A stretch of DNA of 64,000 bases from Euryodendron excelsum (GCA_033060915.1 CM065379.1:38879318-38943317); one strand, 5' to 3'; shown: positions 22,397 through 35,270, numbered from the stretch's first letter. The notes: a model not told the origin generated them from the sequence alone. Program-made: numbers and translations.

Positions 22397-23995
22397 CGGA
22401 TTGTTTAGGCAGCTCTGACACCTCTTAGAAAAAAAATCATATCTTCCTCTACAGAACATCAAGCCATGCACCGCTTCTTTTGTTTGAAAGTAGACTTATA
22501 AGACTTTCCAACCATGTATAACACGACTTCTGTTTCTCTCCCAATTAATTCAGATTTAACTGCAAAGTTGTCTGAAAACAGAGACTGCAGCAGTAATTTG
22601 AGAAGCTGGACAACCCCTCAATTTTTTGACAATTTGACTTAATATAATCAGCCAGTTTTGAGGGTGGTAGGATAGGTTATATAGAGTTTATGTATTCTTC
22701 ATCTACCATTCATGGATAGAGGAGCCATTTTTCCTTTCCACTACTCATTTTTTTTGCCACATAAATAACCCTCCTCACACTTACTACTTAATGAAATTTC
22801 TATTAGACCAATTGCATGATTCAATACTCCTAGAAAGGAATAAATTTATGCATATATATTATGTTATTACATAACCTTGGTTGACGGATTAAAAAAGAAA
22901 GAAAAAGAAAAGCAAGTGGCATCGACGGATATTGGATTGTGTAGGCAGCTCTGACACCTCTTAGAAAAAAAAACATATCTTCCTCTATAGAGCATCAAAT
23001 CATGCACCGCTTTTTTCGTTTGAAAGTAGACTTATAGGCCTTCCCAACCATGTATGGCACGACTTCTATTTCTCTCTCAATTAATTCAGATTTGACTACA
23101 AAGTTGTCTAAAAATAGAGACTGCAGCCATATTTTGAGAAGCTGGACAGACCCTCAATTTTTTGAAAATTTGACTTAATACAATCAGCTAGTTTTGAGGG
23201 TGGTGGGATAGGTTATATAGAGTTTATGTACTCTTCATCTACCATTCATGGATAGAGGAACCATTTTTCCTTTCCACTACTCATTTTTTTTCCACCTAAA
23301 CAACCCTTGTCACACTTACTACTTAATGAAATTTCTATTAGACAAATTGCATGATTCAATACTCCTAGAAAGGATTAAATTTATGCATACATATTATGTT
23401 ATGACATAACCTTGGTTGATGGATTAAAAAAGAAAGGAAAAGAAAAGCAAGTGGCGTCAACGGATTTTGGATTGTGCAGGCAGCTCTGACACCACTTAGG
23501 AAAAAAATCATATCTTCCTCTACAGAGCATCAAATCATGCACCACTTTTTTTGTTTGAAAGTAGACTTATAGGCCTTTCTAACCATGTATTGTACGACTT
23601 CTGTTTCTCTCCCAATTAATTCAGATTTGACTGCAAAGTTATCTAAAAACAGAGACTGCAGACATATTTTGAGAAGTTGGATAGCGCCTCAATTTTTTGA
23701 CAATTTGATTTAATACAATCAACTAGTTTTGAGGGTGGTAGGATAGGTTATATAGAGTTTATGTACTCTTCATCTACCATTCATGGATAGAGGAACCATT
23801 TTCCCTTTCCACTACTTATTTTTTTTTCCACCTAAACAACCCTCCTCACACTTAATACTTAATGAATTTCTATCAGACCAATTGCATGATTAATGAAATT
23901 TCTATCAGACCAATTGCATGATTCAATACTCCTAGAAAGGAATAAATTTATGCATACATCTTATGTTAGGAGATAACCTTGGTTGACTGATGAAA
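22397..23995. repeat. Tandem triplication, about 535-bp unit
   Basis: Landmark AGGCAGCTCTGACACC starts at 22,407, 22,943 and 23,478, giving spacings of 536 and 535. Each unit also holds GAAAGTAGACTTAT, GAGACTGCAG, TTGAGGGTGGTRGGATAGG and CTACCATTCATGGATAGAGG. Copies differ by scattered substitutions. The third contains a small extra duplication of TTTCTATCAGACCAATTGCATG at 23,866-23,920. No ORF is conserved across units. It lies between the B3 fragment and the Transposase_24-like gene. Confidence 0.95.
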
Positions 23996-23999
23996 AAAA

Positions 24000-24515
24000 A
24001 AGAATGAGAAAAAGAATAATAGAACTCCTCACTATATGCTTAAAACCCTAGCCCAAACCTCATAAAGAAAAGCACCCTTCTTTTGAACTTTGCATAAATT
24101 TACTATGTCATGCAATCTTGAAATAAATATTAATAGATGATCACGTCATGAGCCATTATGTGGTGGCTAGAAGAATGGATCATTCTCTATGTTTTCGGTT
24201 GTGGCTAGGGCTGAGGCTATGGTTGTGGCTGGGGCTGTGGCTGTGGCTGTGGGTGTGGTTGTGGCTGATTCTGGGGCTGTAGCTCTGGCTCTGAGTCTGG
24301 CCGACTATCTTGATGACTCCTTACAGACACATGATGATGGGCATTGGATGCATCTGGATGCTATACCATGCAAGAAAATATAATATATATAAATAAAACT
24401 TAGTTATGTGACTGCTACAGCATGATCATATCCTAATTATGCTAAAAACAACACACTACCTGTGTAGTATCCATTTGCATATCTGGTAAATCAATTGGGG
24501 CTCCCATAGCAGTCA
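24000..24515 (-). other. Low-complexity part of the CACTA second gene
   Basis: 24,195-24,300 is a GGCTGTGGCTGTGG-type simple repeat. On the minus strand it reads Gln-Pro or Ser-His repeats, as often found near the C-terminal side of such proteins. The alanine/valine frame on the plus strand is a shadow. Confidence 0.5.
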
Positions 24516-24519
24516 ATGG

Positions 24520-26190
24520 CCTTGCCATCATTTGTATTGTTGCCTGCATTAACCTTAGTTACTCCTCAATATGGGTTGACGGGGTGTACAGGCTTTGCGC
24601 TTGTGACCACCTATAGCTCTTCCCCCCATATACCTGCGTTGGAGTGGGTCCCATGCCATATCCTCGAACCCATCCAGGTCGCTCTGGTCCCAACACCTCT
24701 GTCAAAATCCTCACATCAGTTTCCAAAGACTCTTCTTGAGATGCCCTTAGCTCTTGCAACTTTTCCTACATATTAGACTAAGTGTTAGAATACATATATA
24801 AATTGTACATTCATCAATACATGATCAATCATAAAATAACAAATGAATACTATAACCAACTCTACATACTATAACCCCAACAGTATGTTCGTTAACTGGC
24901 CTACCATCTTTCTTTGTGTGCGTGGAAATGAATAGTCCCAACTGAGATACAAGTGCACTTGTTTTTTGCTTTTCCTACCATTAGCATAATTGGTTAACAA
25001 TTTAATTACACATGTAATATGCAATTAAAATTATTCATGGTAAGGAAATCAGCATTTTTAATAAAAAAATGAGCTTGTTTTTTAACCTTCTCCTCAACCA
25101 CACAAAGTGGTGTTCGTCCAGTCGTATGTAGCAGCTTTAGTTTCTTCCAGCTTTCTTTGTTTTTTTCGCTCAAGTCCTATTCAAGTAATATCATTACATA
25201 AGAATTTTACATAATATGCACAGGAATTTGCTACAATTGCTAAAATGAAGGGTGATGGAGGATATTGTTCATTTCAATATAGACCAAAATCAGTAAGATC
25301 ATGCTGTAGTAAGCCTACCGCTTGTTTTTTTTTTTTTATCAATAAATGTTGCCATTTCAAAAAAAAATATGCAGTAAATATTGATAGATTTGACATAATA
25401 TCCAAGTAATAGAATCCTAACAACCATAATATTTGTATACCTTTGATTCCCGAGTCCCCCAATTGTAAACCAAAATCCGCCATTGATATGCAATAACTCT
25501 TGAAGGCCTATGAGCTAGTCTCTCCGCATCAGAATCAAATGGCACATACCCCTCAGACTTTGCTTTACTCTTCCAATCCCGTCATTTATGGCCAGTAGAT
25601 ATCATTATAAAAGCCTTCATTGACTCATCAGCATCTGTCTTAGCCTACAACAAAATCAAATGTCCAGTAAAATACATATAAATGCACACATCTGACTTAT
25701 GCTTCCAATATAAGAAGAGAATAAGCTATTTTAACTTGAATTTCATTCCAAATTCGATCCTTGTAGTGATCTGGCACCCATCTCCAGTGAATGTAAATCA
25801 AGGGTGCAAAAGACCCATCTCTAGCTAGAACCCCTAAATAAGACAAAGCAGCTTGCTTTTCCATGATGGGCAGTCCCAAACTGTTAACCTCTATGTGTAA
25901 TTTTCCACCATCAGCAACCAAAGAACCGTGCATATATGTGGGACCTCTCCCTCTTTTCTCTACTGGGTTGTCACCTGTCCAATATCCATGTAATGTATGT
26001 TATTAGTTAAGATGTTACTATATATATATACATACATGCATTTCAAATATACAAATAAATTCATTACCATCATGTGATGCCATCGCAGTACTCCCAATCG
26101 GATACCAAGTCGCTGGTGGGTCAGGCATCTTACTTGGCTCGAGGACATGGCCAGTGCTATTGTTGGTAGTAGCGCGTCATGACATTTCCT
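24520..26190 (-). pseudogene. CACTA second gene, Transposase_24-like (Ptta/En/Spm family)
   Basis: Exon pieces in order on the minus strand are: SKMPDPPATWYPIG (26.1 kb); MHGSLVADGGKLHIEV with WVPDHYKDRIWNEIQ (25.93-25.73 kb); AHRPSRVIAYQWRILVYNWG (25.5 kb); KTSALVSQLGLFIS-like (24.9 kb); and GPERPGWVRGYGMGPTPTQV (24.7 kb). The last motif and the PD.YK.RIW motif are typical of plant Transposase_24 proteins. A TGA near 26,177, right after a potential start, could derive from CGA. Several introns separate the pieces. It probably encodes the TNPA-like DNA-binding partner. Confidence 0.75.
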
Positions 26191-26434
26191 ATTGTAAATA
26201 TAGAACAAGATAAATGAAAGTAACCTGTGCATCTACAATGCAGTATGCTGGTTGGGTAGAGCACCAAAATAAAAGCAATACCAAAATAATGCTAACTGGA
26301 TAGAGTACTAAGATAAATGTAATACCAAAATAAATGCAACACCAAAATAAGCTTAACACTGTAATACCAAAATAATGTATTTTCACTAGGCTTCAACAAA
26401 GAAAATCATCTTACAATTGTGATGGAAATAACTA

Positions 26435-29400
26435 TTACATTTCAAAATCAACTAATGTGCCAGGTAAATCCTCCCTAACCCAATCCTCATCGTGGGTGTA
26501 AGTCATCATGTCTAGCTCTTGTTCACCAATTCCATCAACTTCAATGTCGTGTACGGTTCCCTCATCATTATGTAGTGGTTGGCACATATTGTACAAGTCT
26601 CTAGGCTTCGTTTTAAGTACAATATGCCAATTTTCTTCAGCAGGATCTTGTACATAAAACACTTGTTGTGATTGGGATGCGATTATAAATGGTTCATTGG
26701 ATATAACTTCTGTCGGGTATAACAAATGAGTGAAATTCACAAGCGTCAAACCAAAATTATCTTCCTCCTTCAGTCCACTGTTGTTATCAATCTAATCGTA
26801 ATTGAATAACACATACCTACAGTCATGCGAGTATTTCAATTCAATGATATCATTTACCTTCCCATAGTATGAGACATCCCCTTCGAGAGGATTCATATCT
26901 CTAGCACTTGCATAACTACTTGTCTTTGCTTTCACCATAACCGCACTATTCTGCGTTTTCAATTTCATCTCACACTTTTTGGTACGATATCTAACCCTAT
27001 TGTTAACATAACTCGTAAATCTAGTTGCTGAATTTCGAGGACCCAATGCTAAATCTTTAATCTCATCAAATAATGGAACTTTTGCAAACAATAACCTTTG
27101 GACCTATATCACAAGAGTTATGAATGATAATATTAGAAACCAAAACAACAATTTCATGTATGTGTGAGTGACATTATTACTTACATGGTTTAGAAACCAA
27201 TAGGCAAACGTTTGATGGTGAAGGCAATCAAGTTCATGAGCGCTAGCTCGACGAGTGTTCTGTCTAAGATACACAAGATGCTCCCTAAATAGATTATATA
27301 TGTTATCAATGCATTGTCTCTGATTAATCATGAAATTAAAAACTTAGAAACCACAAATATGCATCTTACTCTCGATATGGGGTAACTACATCGATGTTGA
27401 ATAGGATATATCGATGAGCTTGTATCTTTTGTATGCTTGTAAGGGTAAATTCTAGTTGTTTCCTGAAAAGATGACCCCTTACTTTCTCAACATGGCCACC
27501 GCCACCATAATTTTGTACCGGTCGATTTAGCCTGGACTCAACATCATCTAAGTACCTAGAACAGAATATCATGCATTCTTCAACCAAGTACCCCTCTGCA
27601 ATGGATCCCTCTGGTTAAGATCGATTATGCACATATGACTTCAAAGTCATAAGGTACCTAGGAAACAAAATGAGGATACATGAATGTTCACTATTAGATT
27701 AAGTGTATGAAATGAAAATTTAAAATTATAATTATGTTTGCGGCATAGGCTATCCATGTACCTCTCATTGTAGTATATCCATCGGTATTGCACAGGACCA
27801 CCAATCTTAGCCTCCTCTGCTAAGTGAATGGGCAAGTGCTCCATGATGTCAAAAAAGTTTGGAGGGAATATTCTCTCGAGATGGCAAAGTGTGAGCTCAA
27901 TTCGAGATTGAAGATGATCTAAGTCATCAACCTTTAGGACTTTAGAGCATGACTGTCTAAAGAAATTGGAAAGCTCTATCAATGGTGCACTCACTTTCTT
28001 AGGGAGTGTTTTCTGTACTGCTATCGGAAGTAGTTGCTCCATCAATACATGATTGTCATGGCTTTTTAGCCCATGAATAGTTCATTGTTTTACATTAACA
28101 CAATGAGAAATATTGGAAGCATAACCATCTGGAAATTTCACCTTTTTTAAAAAATTGCAGAACATGGTTTTCTCCTTATTATCCATTATAAAGCAAGCAT
28201 GAGGCAAATAATATTTGTTACCAACTCTTTTTTCGTGGTGCAACCCCTTTCAAATATCCATTTGTTGAAGGTCAAGATGAGCTTTTAAATTGTCCTTCCC
28301 TTTACCATCAACATTCAATATTGTCCAAAGCACATTATCACAAACATTCTTCTCAATATGTATTACATCAAGATTGTGTCAAATCAAATTATCTTTCCAC
28401 TAAGGCAAGTCAAAGAAAATACTCTTCTTCTTCCAATTGTACATTGGATTAGTATCTTCATCATTGTCTTCCTCATGTGTTTTCCTCTTTTTTGTGTGTG
28501 AATTATCTGCATCTTGCTTCCTAAACTTATTTTGTAGTTGGCCGAAAACATGGCTAACACTTCTTGTCCAGATAATCGAGTTGGGGCTGCTCTTTCTTCG
28601 ATCATCCCATCAAAAGACTTGGAGTCATATCGAAATTTATGGTCTTTATCCAACCATCGGCGATGCCCCAAATAAAAAATCTTAGTTCCATTAACCAATC
28701 GACGAGAACAAGTGTCTACATGACAACATCGACAAGCAAAATAACCCTTTGTGCTCCAACCGGATACGTTAGCATATCCTGGATAATCATGAATTGTCCA
28801 TAACAATATTACACGCATTCGAAACATCTCATTATTTGCTGCATCATATGTGTTAACACCTTTCTCCCACAACTCCTTCAGCTCATCCACAATGAGGCTC
28901 AAGTACACATCAATATCATTCCCAGGTGCTTTTGGACCATCAATAAGCAATGATAACATCATGTAAGGTTGTTTCATACATAACCATGGAGGTAGATTGT
29001 ACGTCATCATAATAATAGGCCATGTGTTGTGAGAAATGTTCATCATTCAAAATGGATTGAAACCATCAGTTGCTAACCCAAGCCTAACATTACGAGGGTC
29101 CTGGGAAAAATCAGGATAAAGTTGATCAAAATGTTTCCATACACCAAAGTCAACTGGATGCCTTAGTATCCCATTAGGAGCTGAATTCTCTGTATGCCAT
29201 CTCATTAAAGAAGCAGTCTTGGATGACATAAATAATTGTTTAAGCCTAGGTATCAAAGGAAGGTACCTTATAACTTTTTACGGAATTTTCTACATTCCTT
29301 TGTTAGCTTCAATCTCTTCCCCCTCAATTTGTTTGTATCGAGGCCTCTTACAAACTTTGCAATCAACACGTTCAACATTCTCACCCCAGTGTAACATATA

Positions 29401-30069
29401 ATCTGCAAGGCAAGCATGAATCTTATGATAATCAAGCCCCAAACCCCTTAATAGCTTCCTACTTGCACCGAAAGAATCAGGCAATGCTTCATCATTAGGA
29501 AGGGCTTCCTTCAATAACTTAAGCAGCATGGTAAAAAACTTGTCACTCCACCCATTAAGACACTTAATGTGCATTAATTGCACAATAAATGAAAGTAAGG
29601 AGAACTTTTGACACCCTGGGTACAACTCTCACTCAACTTCTTTCAACAACTTGAATTTTTTTTTTGTTTTTTCATTTGGACCTTGTACATTATCTCTAGT
29701 TGGAACATTGCCACCCATGTCATGGACATGGCTTAATGGAAATATGCCAAAAGCATCACGTAATATTTCTTGCATTTCATTGCATTCCACTAAATCACCC
29801 TGCCCAATGTTTATATTATTACCCTCTAAAGGCACTAATTTTCCCCCATGGAAAATCCAACAAGTGTAACTGCTAAAAAATCCATGAACAACAAAATGCT
29901 CTGTGACTGTATCTATCTCCACCAATTTGACATTACAACATTTTGTACACGGACAAACAATTTCTGTTGCATCCTTATCCATGTGATCATGTGCAAATTT
30001 CATAAAATCAATAACTCCTTGCAAATATCTTACTTCTAGCCTATCTATAGTTATCCAACTCTTATCCAT
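26435..30069 (-). pseudogene. CACTA transposase (TNPD/TNP2-like), broken
   Basis: The start used is the ATG of MDKSWI at 30,069. Domains in order: transposase-associated N terminus (30.07-29.63 kb; CPCTKCCNVK, VVHGFFSSYTCW); Transposase_21 region (29.25-28.40 kb; ASLMRWHTEN, DPRNVRLGLATDGFNPF, LLIDGPKAPGNDIDVYL, ACRCCHVDT); DUF4218-like part (28.05-27.37 kb; HLERIFPPNFFDIMEHL, GPVQYRW, RPVQNYGGGGH); then DUF4216-like part (27.09-26.44 kb; RDMNPLEGDVSYYG, QSQQVFYVQDP). A TGA directly follows GFNPF at about 29,045, with further stops and frameshifts. It cuts and moves the element when intact; this copy cannot. Confidence 0.88.
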
Positions 30070-30433
30070 ATTTGTGTTTCTCATTCCAACTCTAAAAAAT
30101 ACAAACAAAAGCAAAATAAGCCATAGTTTCTCCTCCAAAGCAATTGTTAGCTTTGTTTTTACCTCATCAAAACAAACACAAGGCAACAATCAAAATGTCA
30201 CATCAAGGATGACGAAACTAAATGTCATATTGAGATTCTTGAACATCATAAAACAGTTAAGGTCCACTAGCAAAAAAAAATGCAGCTATGGAAGGAAATT
30301 AAACATCTCATATTCTTGCAAGGAGATTTATCTATGTAACTGTTCATATGATTGTTTTGGCCCATAAGCTTTCCTATACATATTGACACCCATATTAGCA
30401 CACTTGTGCCAGTCTTCTTTTTTTGTTGCTCGT

Positions 30434-31172
30434 TCAAGGGCCGGCTAGAGCCTAAAGCGAGCAAAGCCTTCGCTTTAGGCTCCTAATTTTTGAAGGCCCA
30501 AAATTTTTAAAACGTCACATTTTATATAATAAAAGCGCTATATAAGTTTTATATTTTTTTAAAAAAAGGTCCAAATTTAGACGAGAGTAAAAAAATTCAG
30601 CTAGAAAAGAAGGCCCACAATTAACTACATTAGTGAACTTCAAGGGAAAAAAAAATACTAATTCAAGAGAAAAAAAATAAATTGTACAAAATATTTTTTT
30701 GAAGGCCCCAAAAACTAAAGTTCTATATTGCTTCTACATCTTTTTTTTTTTTTTTTTTGTTTCAAAAAGACCCTAGTCCAAATGAGAAAATATGTATGTT
30801 TGAAAAACAAAGCCTAAAATCAACTACAATAGTTAACTTCAACAAAAAAAAAAAAAAAAAAAAAATTAACAAAAGCGATTGTACAAATAAAGAATATTTT
30901 GATGGCTTCAAATTTTTTAAAACTGTACATGCTATTAAGAACTTATATAGTTCCTACATCTTTTTTAGAAAAATAATGGCCCCAATAGAAATGAGAAAAA
31001 AAATAGCAAACAAATATGGCCTAAAATCTACATACTAGTTAACTTTAAAATAAAAAACACCAATCTACAAAAAATTAATAGAAAAATTTCCACAATATTA
31101 AAAATTGTCAAAAAAAAGGCCTCATTTCAATTGTGGCTTTAAGTCTCAAATTGTCTTGAGTCAACCCTGGTG
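30434..31172. mobile_element. Possible hAT-like non-autonomous insert
   Basis: The left end CAAGGGCCGGCTAGAGCC and the complement of the right end (CAGGGTTGACTCAAGAC) form weak imperfect inverted termini. The interior is built from repeated AAGGCCC...AACTTCAA phrases spaced about 130-200 bases apart. No convincing 8-bp target duplication was found, so the type is uncertain. Confidence 0.35.
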
Positions 31173-31795
31173 AAGTGGCCTAGAATGTAGATGCCATAGG
31201 GGACCTCACATAGCTAACTTCTATTTTGCATATTCTTGTCATGTAGGACTAGACACCCCTACAGCACAGAAAGTGCATTCTAATGCTACATAGAACCAAA
31301 ATAACTGAATGACCTTCACCAATGAAAACCATGACATCAAACACTAACCTGTTTTAGACCTGTATTTTTTTTTGTGAGTAGCAGATAAAATAATTTCTCA
31401 TTACACAGCTCATGAAAAACATAATTCTTTGCATTATACAGGTATTCAATGAATTAATAATCTGGGTGCAAATATATACACACATTATGCTAGATGTCAT
31501 ATGTTTTCATTTTCTTTATGTAATACTACAACTGACAGAGACCAAAAAGGTCTATGGGCAATGACACTTCAAAACCAAATTTCTAAAAAACCAAAAGAGA
31601 ACTGGGACTCACAAATTTTTGACAAGGCAACAAATGAATAATTATTATTATAAGGTCACATGAAACTCAGTTTTTGAAGAGAAAAATAGAAAAGATACAG
31701 GTCACATGAACTAGAGCCTGATTTTTTTCCCATTAAATACCCACCAAAAACCCAAAAATCAAATCTTTGGGGGTCAGAAGCATATACAAGCATTA

Positions 31796-32230
31796 TCATA
31801 GAGGCAAGCACCTAAACTGGAAGCAACATACCTGGTCTGTGAGTGCTATGATACAAGCAGTTGAGGAGCTTTTGCATTTTATGCTTGAGTGAGCCTTCTC
31901 TAAGAACCTGGCTGGGTCAATAGAACCCTTTGGCTCGTCTTGGTACGTTGTGAATTGCCAGCTAGAATTCACACAGGAAGGGGTATTGACCAATTCATCT
32001 AGAATGAGAGAGGGATCGAAAGCAAAATTAGGGCTGGAACGGTTGCTTGTCATTCGGTGGAGTCGCTACTGCCGCTGTGTTAATACAATGAGTGATTCGG
32101 TTCAGAATGAGAGTGAAATGAGGTGGAGAACGAGAGAGCACGACAGAGCGATTCGTCAAGAACATACCTAGAGCGGCTCTTGGAAGTGTTCAACCGGTGG
32201 AGACTTTGCTGCCGTTGCACTTTCCGGTGA
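31796..32230 (-). other. Possible 5' exon or captured exon in the CACTA element
   Basis: A minus-strand open frame from about 32,053 to 31,830 reads SSPNFAFDPSLILDEL and ends at a good splice donor (CCAG/GTATGT, about 31,833). It is serine- and proline-rich with no recognised domain. It may be the untranslated or first exon of the transposase transcript, or a host gene piece picked up by the element. Confidence 0.3.
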
Positions 32231-32252
32231 GGATTTAGTACAGAATATGGAG

Positions 32253-32254
<2 letters not shown>

Positions 32255-32336
<82 letters not shown>
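32255..32336. repeat. (GA)n microsatellite
   Basis: About 41 GA dinucleotides inside the 5' subterminal part of the CACTA element. It explains the Ser-Leu open frames on the minus strand. Confidence 0.97.
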
Positions 32337-32338
<2 letters not shown>

Positions 32339-32488
32339 TTTTGGCACGCGACGCCCTTGATCAATGAATTCGCGCAGGAGGTTATAGGAAGAAAAGAACA
32401 GGGGAGGGAAATTTTCCCCCTGTATAAAATGATGTCGTGACTGGGTTTCGTTAATGTAAGGGATTTGGGGGCGTTTTAAAGAAATGTC

Positions 32489-32527
32489 GTGTCTAAAATG
32501 CCGGCAAATCTCAGTTCTGTAGTAGTG
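32489..32527 (-). repeat. CACTA 5' terminus
   Basis: The minus strand begins CACTACTACAGAACTGAG, continuing into GATTTGCCGGC. This is the classic CACTA terminal signature. The expected 3-bp duplication at the other end cannot be tested because that end is missing. Confidence 0.85.
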
Positions 32528-33309
32528 AGATGACAAATTTCCTAAATGTATGGTAGTGTTATTATGAATATCAAACCTTGATCAACCTATCATGCAAATT
32601 CAATTAGTGATCTATATAACAACACCATATTTGTAAGATAAAGTAATGCATAATTTAGAGAGCACATCTGTTTTAACCTACAATTAGGTTGACGTTTGAG
32701 CTATGCTTCCCCTCAACATTTGACCACTTTTGAAGCTTATTACTTTTCTAGCAATCACTTGGCGGCTTTCACTCTATTGAATATGATAGCCCAAACTATC
32801 AACTTGACACAACTTGCATCATTAAATACATGTCAGATAATGACTTTCACACATATTCATAGGTAGCCCTTTCCATCATGTAAAAGCTTGTAATAATTTT
32901 TTATTTTTTTAATAAAGGGGGACTAACACATATTCAGGTATACCGCATATGTTCAAACTAGAAAATGATTTACATTAACCACAAGAAAGGCACATAGAAT
33001 TGTTTGATCACTCATGTGGACAAACACTAATTAAATTAGGCTGATATGTGCAAAATTTTTACACAAATACATGAAAAGTATCACTTAGATTGGTATACAC
33101 AAGAATCATATATGACTCAGTGTACAATTTTCTTGTGTAATTAATATAAGCCATGTTTAACCGCACAACACCTACTCAAGTATATCATCAAAGCCAAACA
33201 ATTTTTTCTTTTAAAACAAATCGAAAATATTTTTGAAGTTTTGCATATAAAAGAAGATTTGTAAAACAAAAAAAAAAAAAAACACAATATAAAAAAAAGT
33301 CTAGGAAGA
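32528..33309. other. Intergenic, nothing recognised
   Basis: AT-rich sequence between the CACTA terminus and the copia fragment. It includes an A-rich run near 33,268-33,295. No gene or terminal repeat seen. Confidence 0.45.
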
Positions 33310-33720
33310 ACAGAATCACATGTTTAGATTTTGGGCTTTCAATATCGTGTTGACAACTTGATACCTATAGTTAGACCTTCTAATCCATATCTTCTTAGTT
33401 TTAGGTTTAGTCTGACTTAGTGCACCCCTAGGTGGAGCCATAGCATTTTGGTTCACCGAAAATCTTTGTCTTGATCATTAAACCCGCATAGGCTTAGAGA
33501 GTACATTAAATCTATTATTGGCAAAATTATACTCATACTTAGGTTGGTGGAATCCATTAGCTCTAGTCTTAATGTAATCAACTAGAAGACCATAGAGCTT
33601 ATGGCATTAAGACCATATGTGACCTCAAATCCCACAACAGTGACAAATGGGGACAAACTCATGCAGTGGTGCTGGCTAGTAGGGTTTAGGTATAGAATTA
33701 ATAGGTTTAAAATTCTGAAA
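33310..33720 (-). pseudogene. Ty1/copia gag-pol fragment (distal part)
   Basis: On the minus strand CHCCGI.GHIWS (33.65 kb) is a degraded zinc knuckle. It is followed by a proline- and lysine-rich linker (APPRGALSQTKPKTKKIWIR) of the kind found between knuckle and protease in copia polyproteins. It joins directly to 46,755 once element B and one copy of AGTAG are removed. No protease, integrase or reverse transcriptase follows; the distal part of the element is gone. Confidence 0.6.
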
Positions 33721-33725
33721 AGTAG

Positions 33726-35265
33726 TGATTCCACTCTAAAAGTGTAATCTTTGTCCCCTAATGAAGTGTTTGATAGCCTCTATATCGGTATTATTATAGA
33801 TTTTTAGCAATAAATTGATCTAAACTATTTTTATATCTATATTGCAGGTTTTTGGTGTTAAATTGGTGGAAAAAGAGGCTTAAAGGAGAGAAGACCGTCC
33901 GGACGGACCGTTCGGACGGTGCGTTCGGACGGACAAGGGACCGTTCAGACGCCCCGTTCAGATGAGCGAATTACCGTTCGGACGGTGCGACGGATATTGG
34001 AGTTCCAGAGTCTATATTTCCCGTCCAAAGCCGTTCCAAAGGCGTTATTTTCCGTCCAAAGCCGTTCTAGAGTCGTCTTTTTCCGTTCGAAGAATTACGG
34101 AGCCGAGTTTCCTCGTCCGAAGATCGTCTGAACGGTGAAATAACCGTCCGAACGGTTGTGGCACCGTCCGGACGGTGCGTCCGGACGCATATCGGACGCA
34201 CTTAAGACGCACTTCGGACGGTGAGCACAGATTTGCCCTACAACCCAGCAGTCGAAGAAAAAGAAGGGGATATCAGATTTTACGGTTTCCAGCTGCGGGT
34301 AGAGAGGAAAAATAGGGGAAAATCTTATATTTTGCTTTGATTCAATTTACTTTGTTGTATTTAGGGCTTTTGGAAGTATGTAGATAGATTTCTTGGGTTG
34401 ATTTAGTGTAAACTCTCATATTCTCTACATTTCAATATATATACACTTTTGAGTTAAAATCAAGATGTTGTCTCTACACTTTGGAAAGCTTTCAACCATG
34501 GATTCTTCAAGTTAAACTCATTGTTTGGGAGCAAATGTGAAGATCTACCAAGGAATGCATGGAAAATGAAAGGGGAGTTCTTGGATCTCATTGAATATCT
34601 TGTTTACTTATTTTTCCCTAATTACGTTGGAATTAATTTGTGTAGAAATCTTAGATCTATAATCATAGTTAATAACATGTGATTTATTTCCTAAGAACCC
34701 ATAAATTATGATAAAACTTAATTCCAAAATAATTAGAGATCCCTAAAATTTCAAAGCTAAATCTTTCGAATCAAGGGCCTTTGGACGGTTCTTGATTCGA
34801 GTTAACCGAAACTCCCCATTTCAAATTCCATGCTAGAATTGGTAGATTGGAACATTTTAACCCCAACCCCCTTCTTTAATCAAGTTAAATCTCTATTTGT
34901 GTTCATTTAGAATTCCGGTTAAATTAAGAGTTGATTTAGTGTTAAGTGTGGTTGTTGTAGTAGAATGTTCATAATTGTCAATTCACTTTAGCTAGAAGTA
35001 AGTTGTAGGTTTAAATTTCATTTTAATTGCTTGCCTAGTTGTTAGTAAACCAAACCCTCAAACACCAAAAGATTTTCGGTCAAATTTTAGCTAACAAAGC
35101 AATCGATTTCACTCTTGGTTTGCGGTTGCAATCTGAACATATTTCTAAAGTCTACTCATTCCTATTGCTAAATTGGCGTAGGTCTCTTGGGAGAACACGA
35201 TAGTGGGAGTACCCCACTTAAACTACAAGCACGCCCATCGCGGTGAGCGTGGAAGGGACGAGTCA
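33726..35265 (+). repeat. Element B 5' LTR
   Basis: TGATTCCACTC...GGGACGAGTCA. It contains a palindrome cluster of CCGTTCGGACGG type at 33,895-34,225. By eye it differs from the 3' LTR by roughly 20-25 substitutions plus two compensating indels of the palindrome array: one segment is absent here and another is absent there. Confidence 0.95.
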
Positions 35266-35270
35266 AGTTT

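Larger units (their letters stand above)
20321..32527 (-). mobile_element. Decayed CACTA (En/Spm) element with captured sequence
   Basis: The minus-strand start is CACTACTACAGAACTGAG (plus-strand end at 32,527), followed by subterminal GCCGGCATTTTAGACACGAC. The transposase-like gene lies at 26.4-30.1 kb and a second Transposase_24/DUF8039-like gene at 21.15-26.2 kb, both minus. The left end at 20.32 kb has subterminal CG-rich motifs (GCGCTGACA, ATGGCGTTTG, GCCGACAAA) but no CACTA terminus, so it is truncated or the boundary is further in. All coding parts carry stops or frameshifts. Confidence 0.82.

Noticed and set aside
24189..24383. Ala/Val-rich plus-strand open frame
   Set aside because: Shadow of a GGCTGTGGCTGTGG repeat. 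The meaningful strand is minus, where it extends the CACTA second gene.
32080..32536. Ser-Leu-rich minus-strand open frames near the CACTA end
   Set aside because: Again caused by a (GA)n tract.
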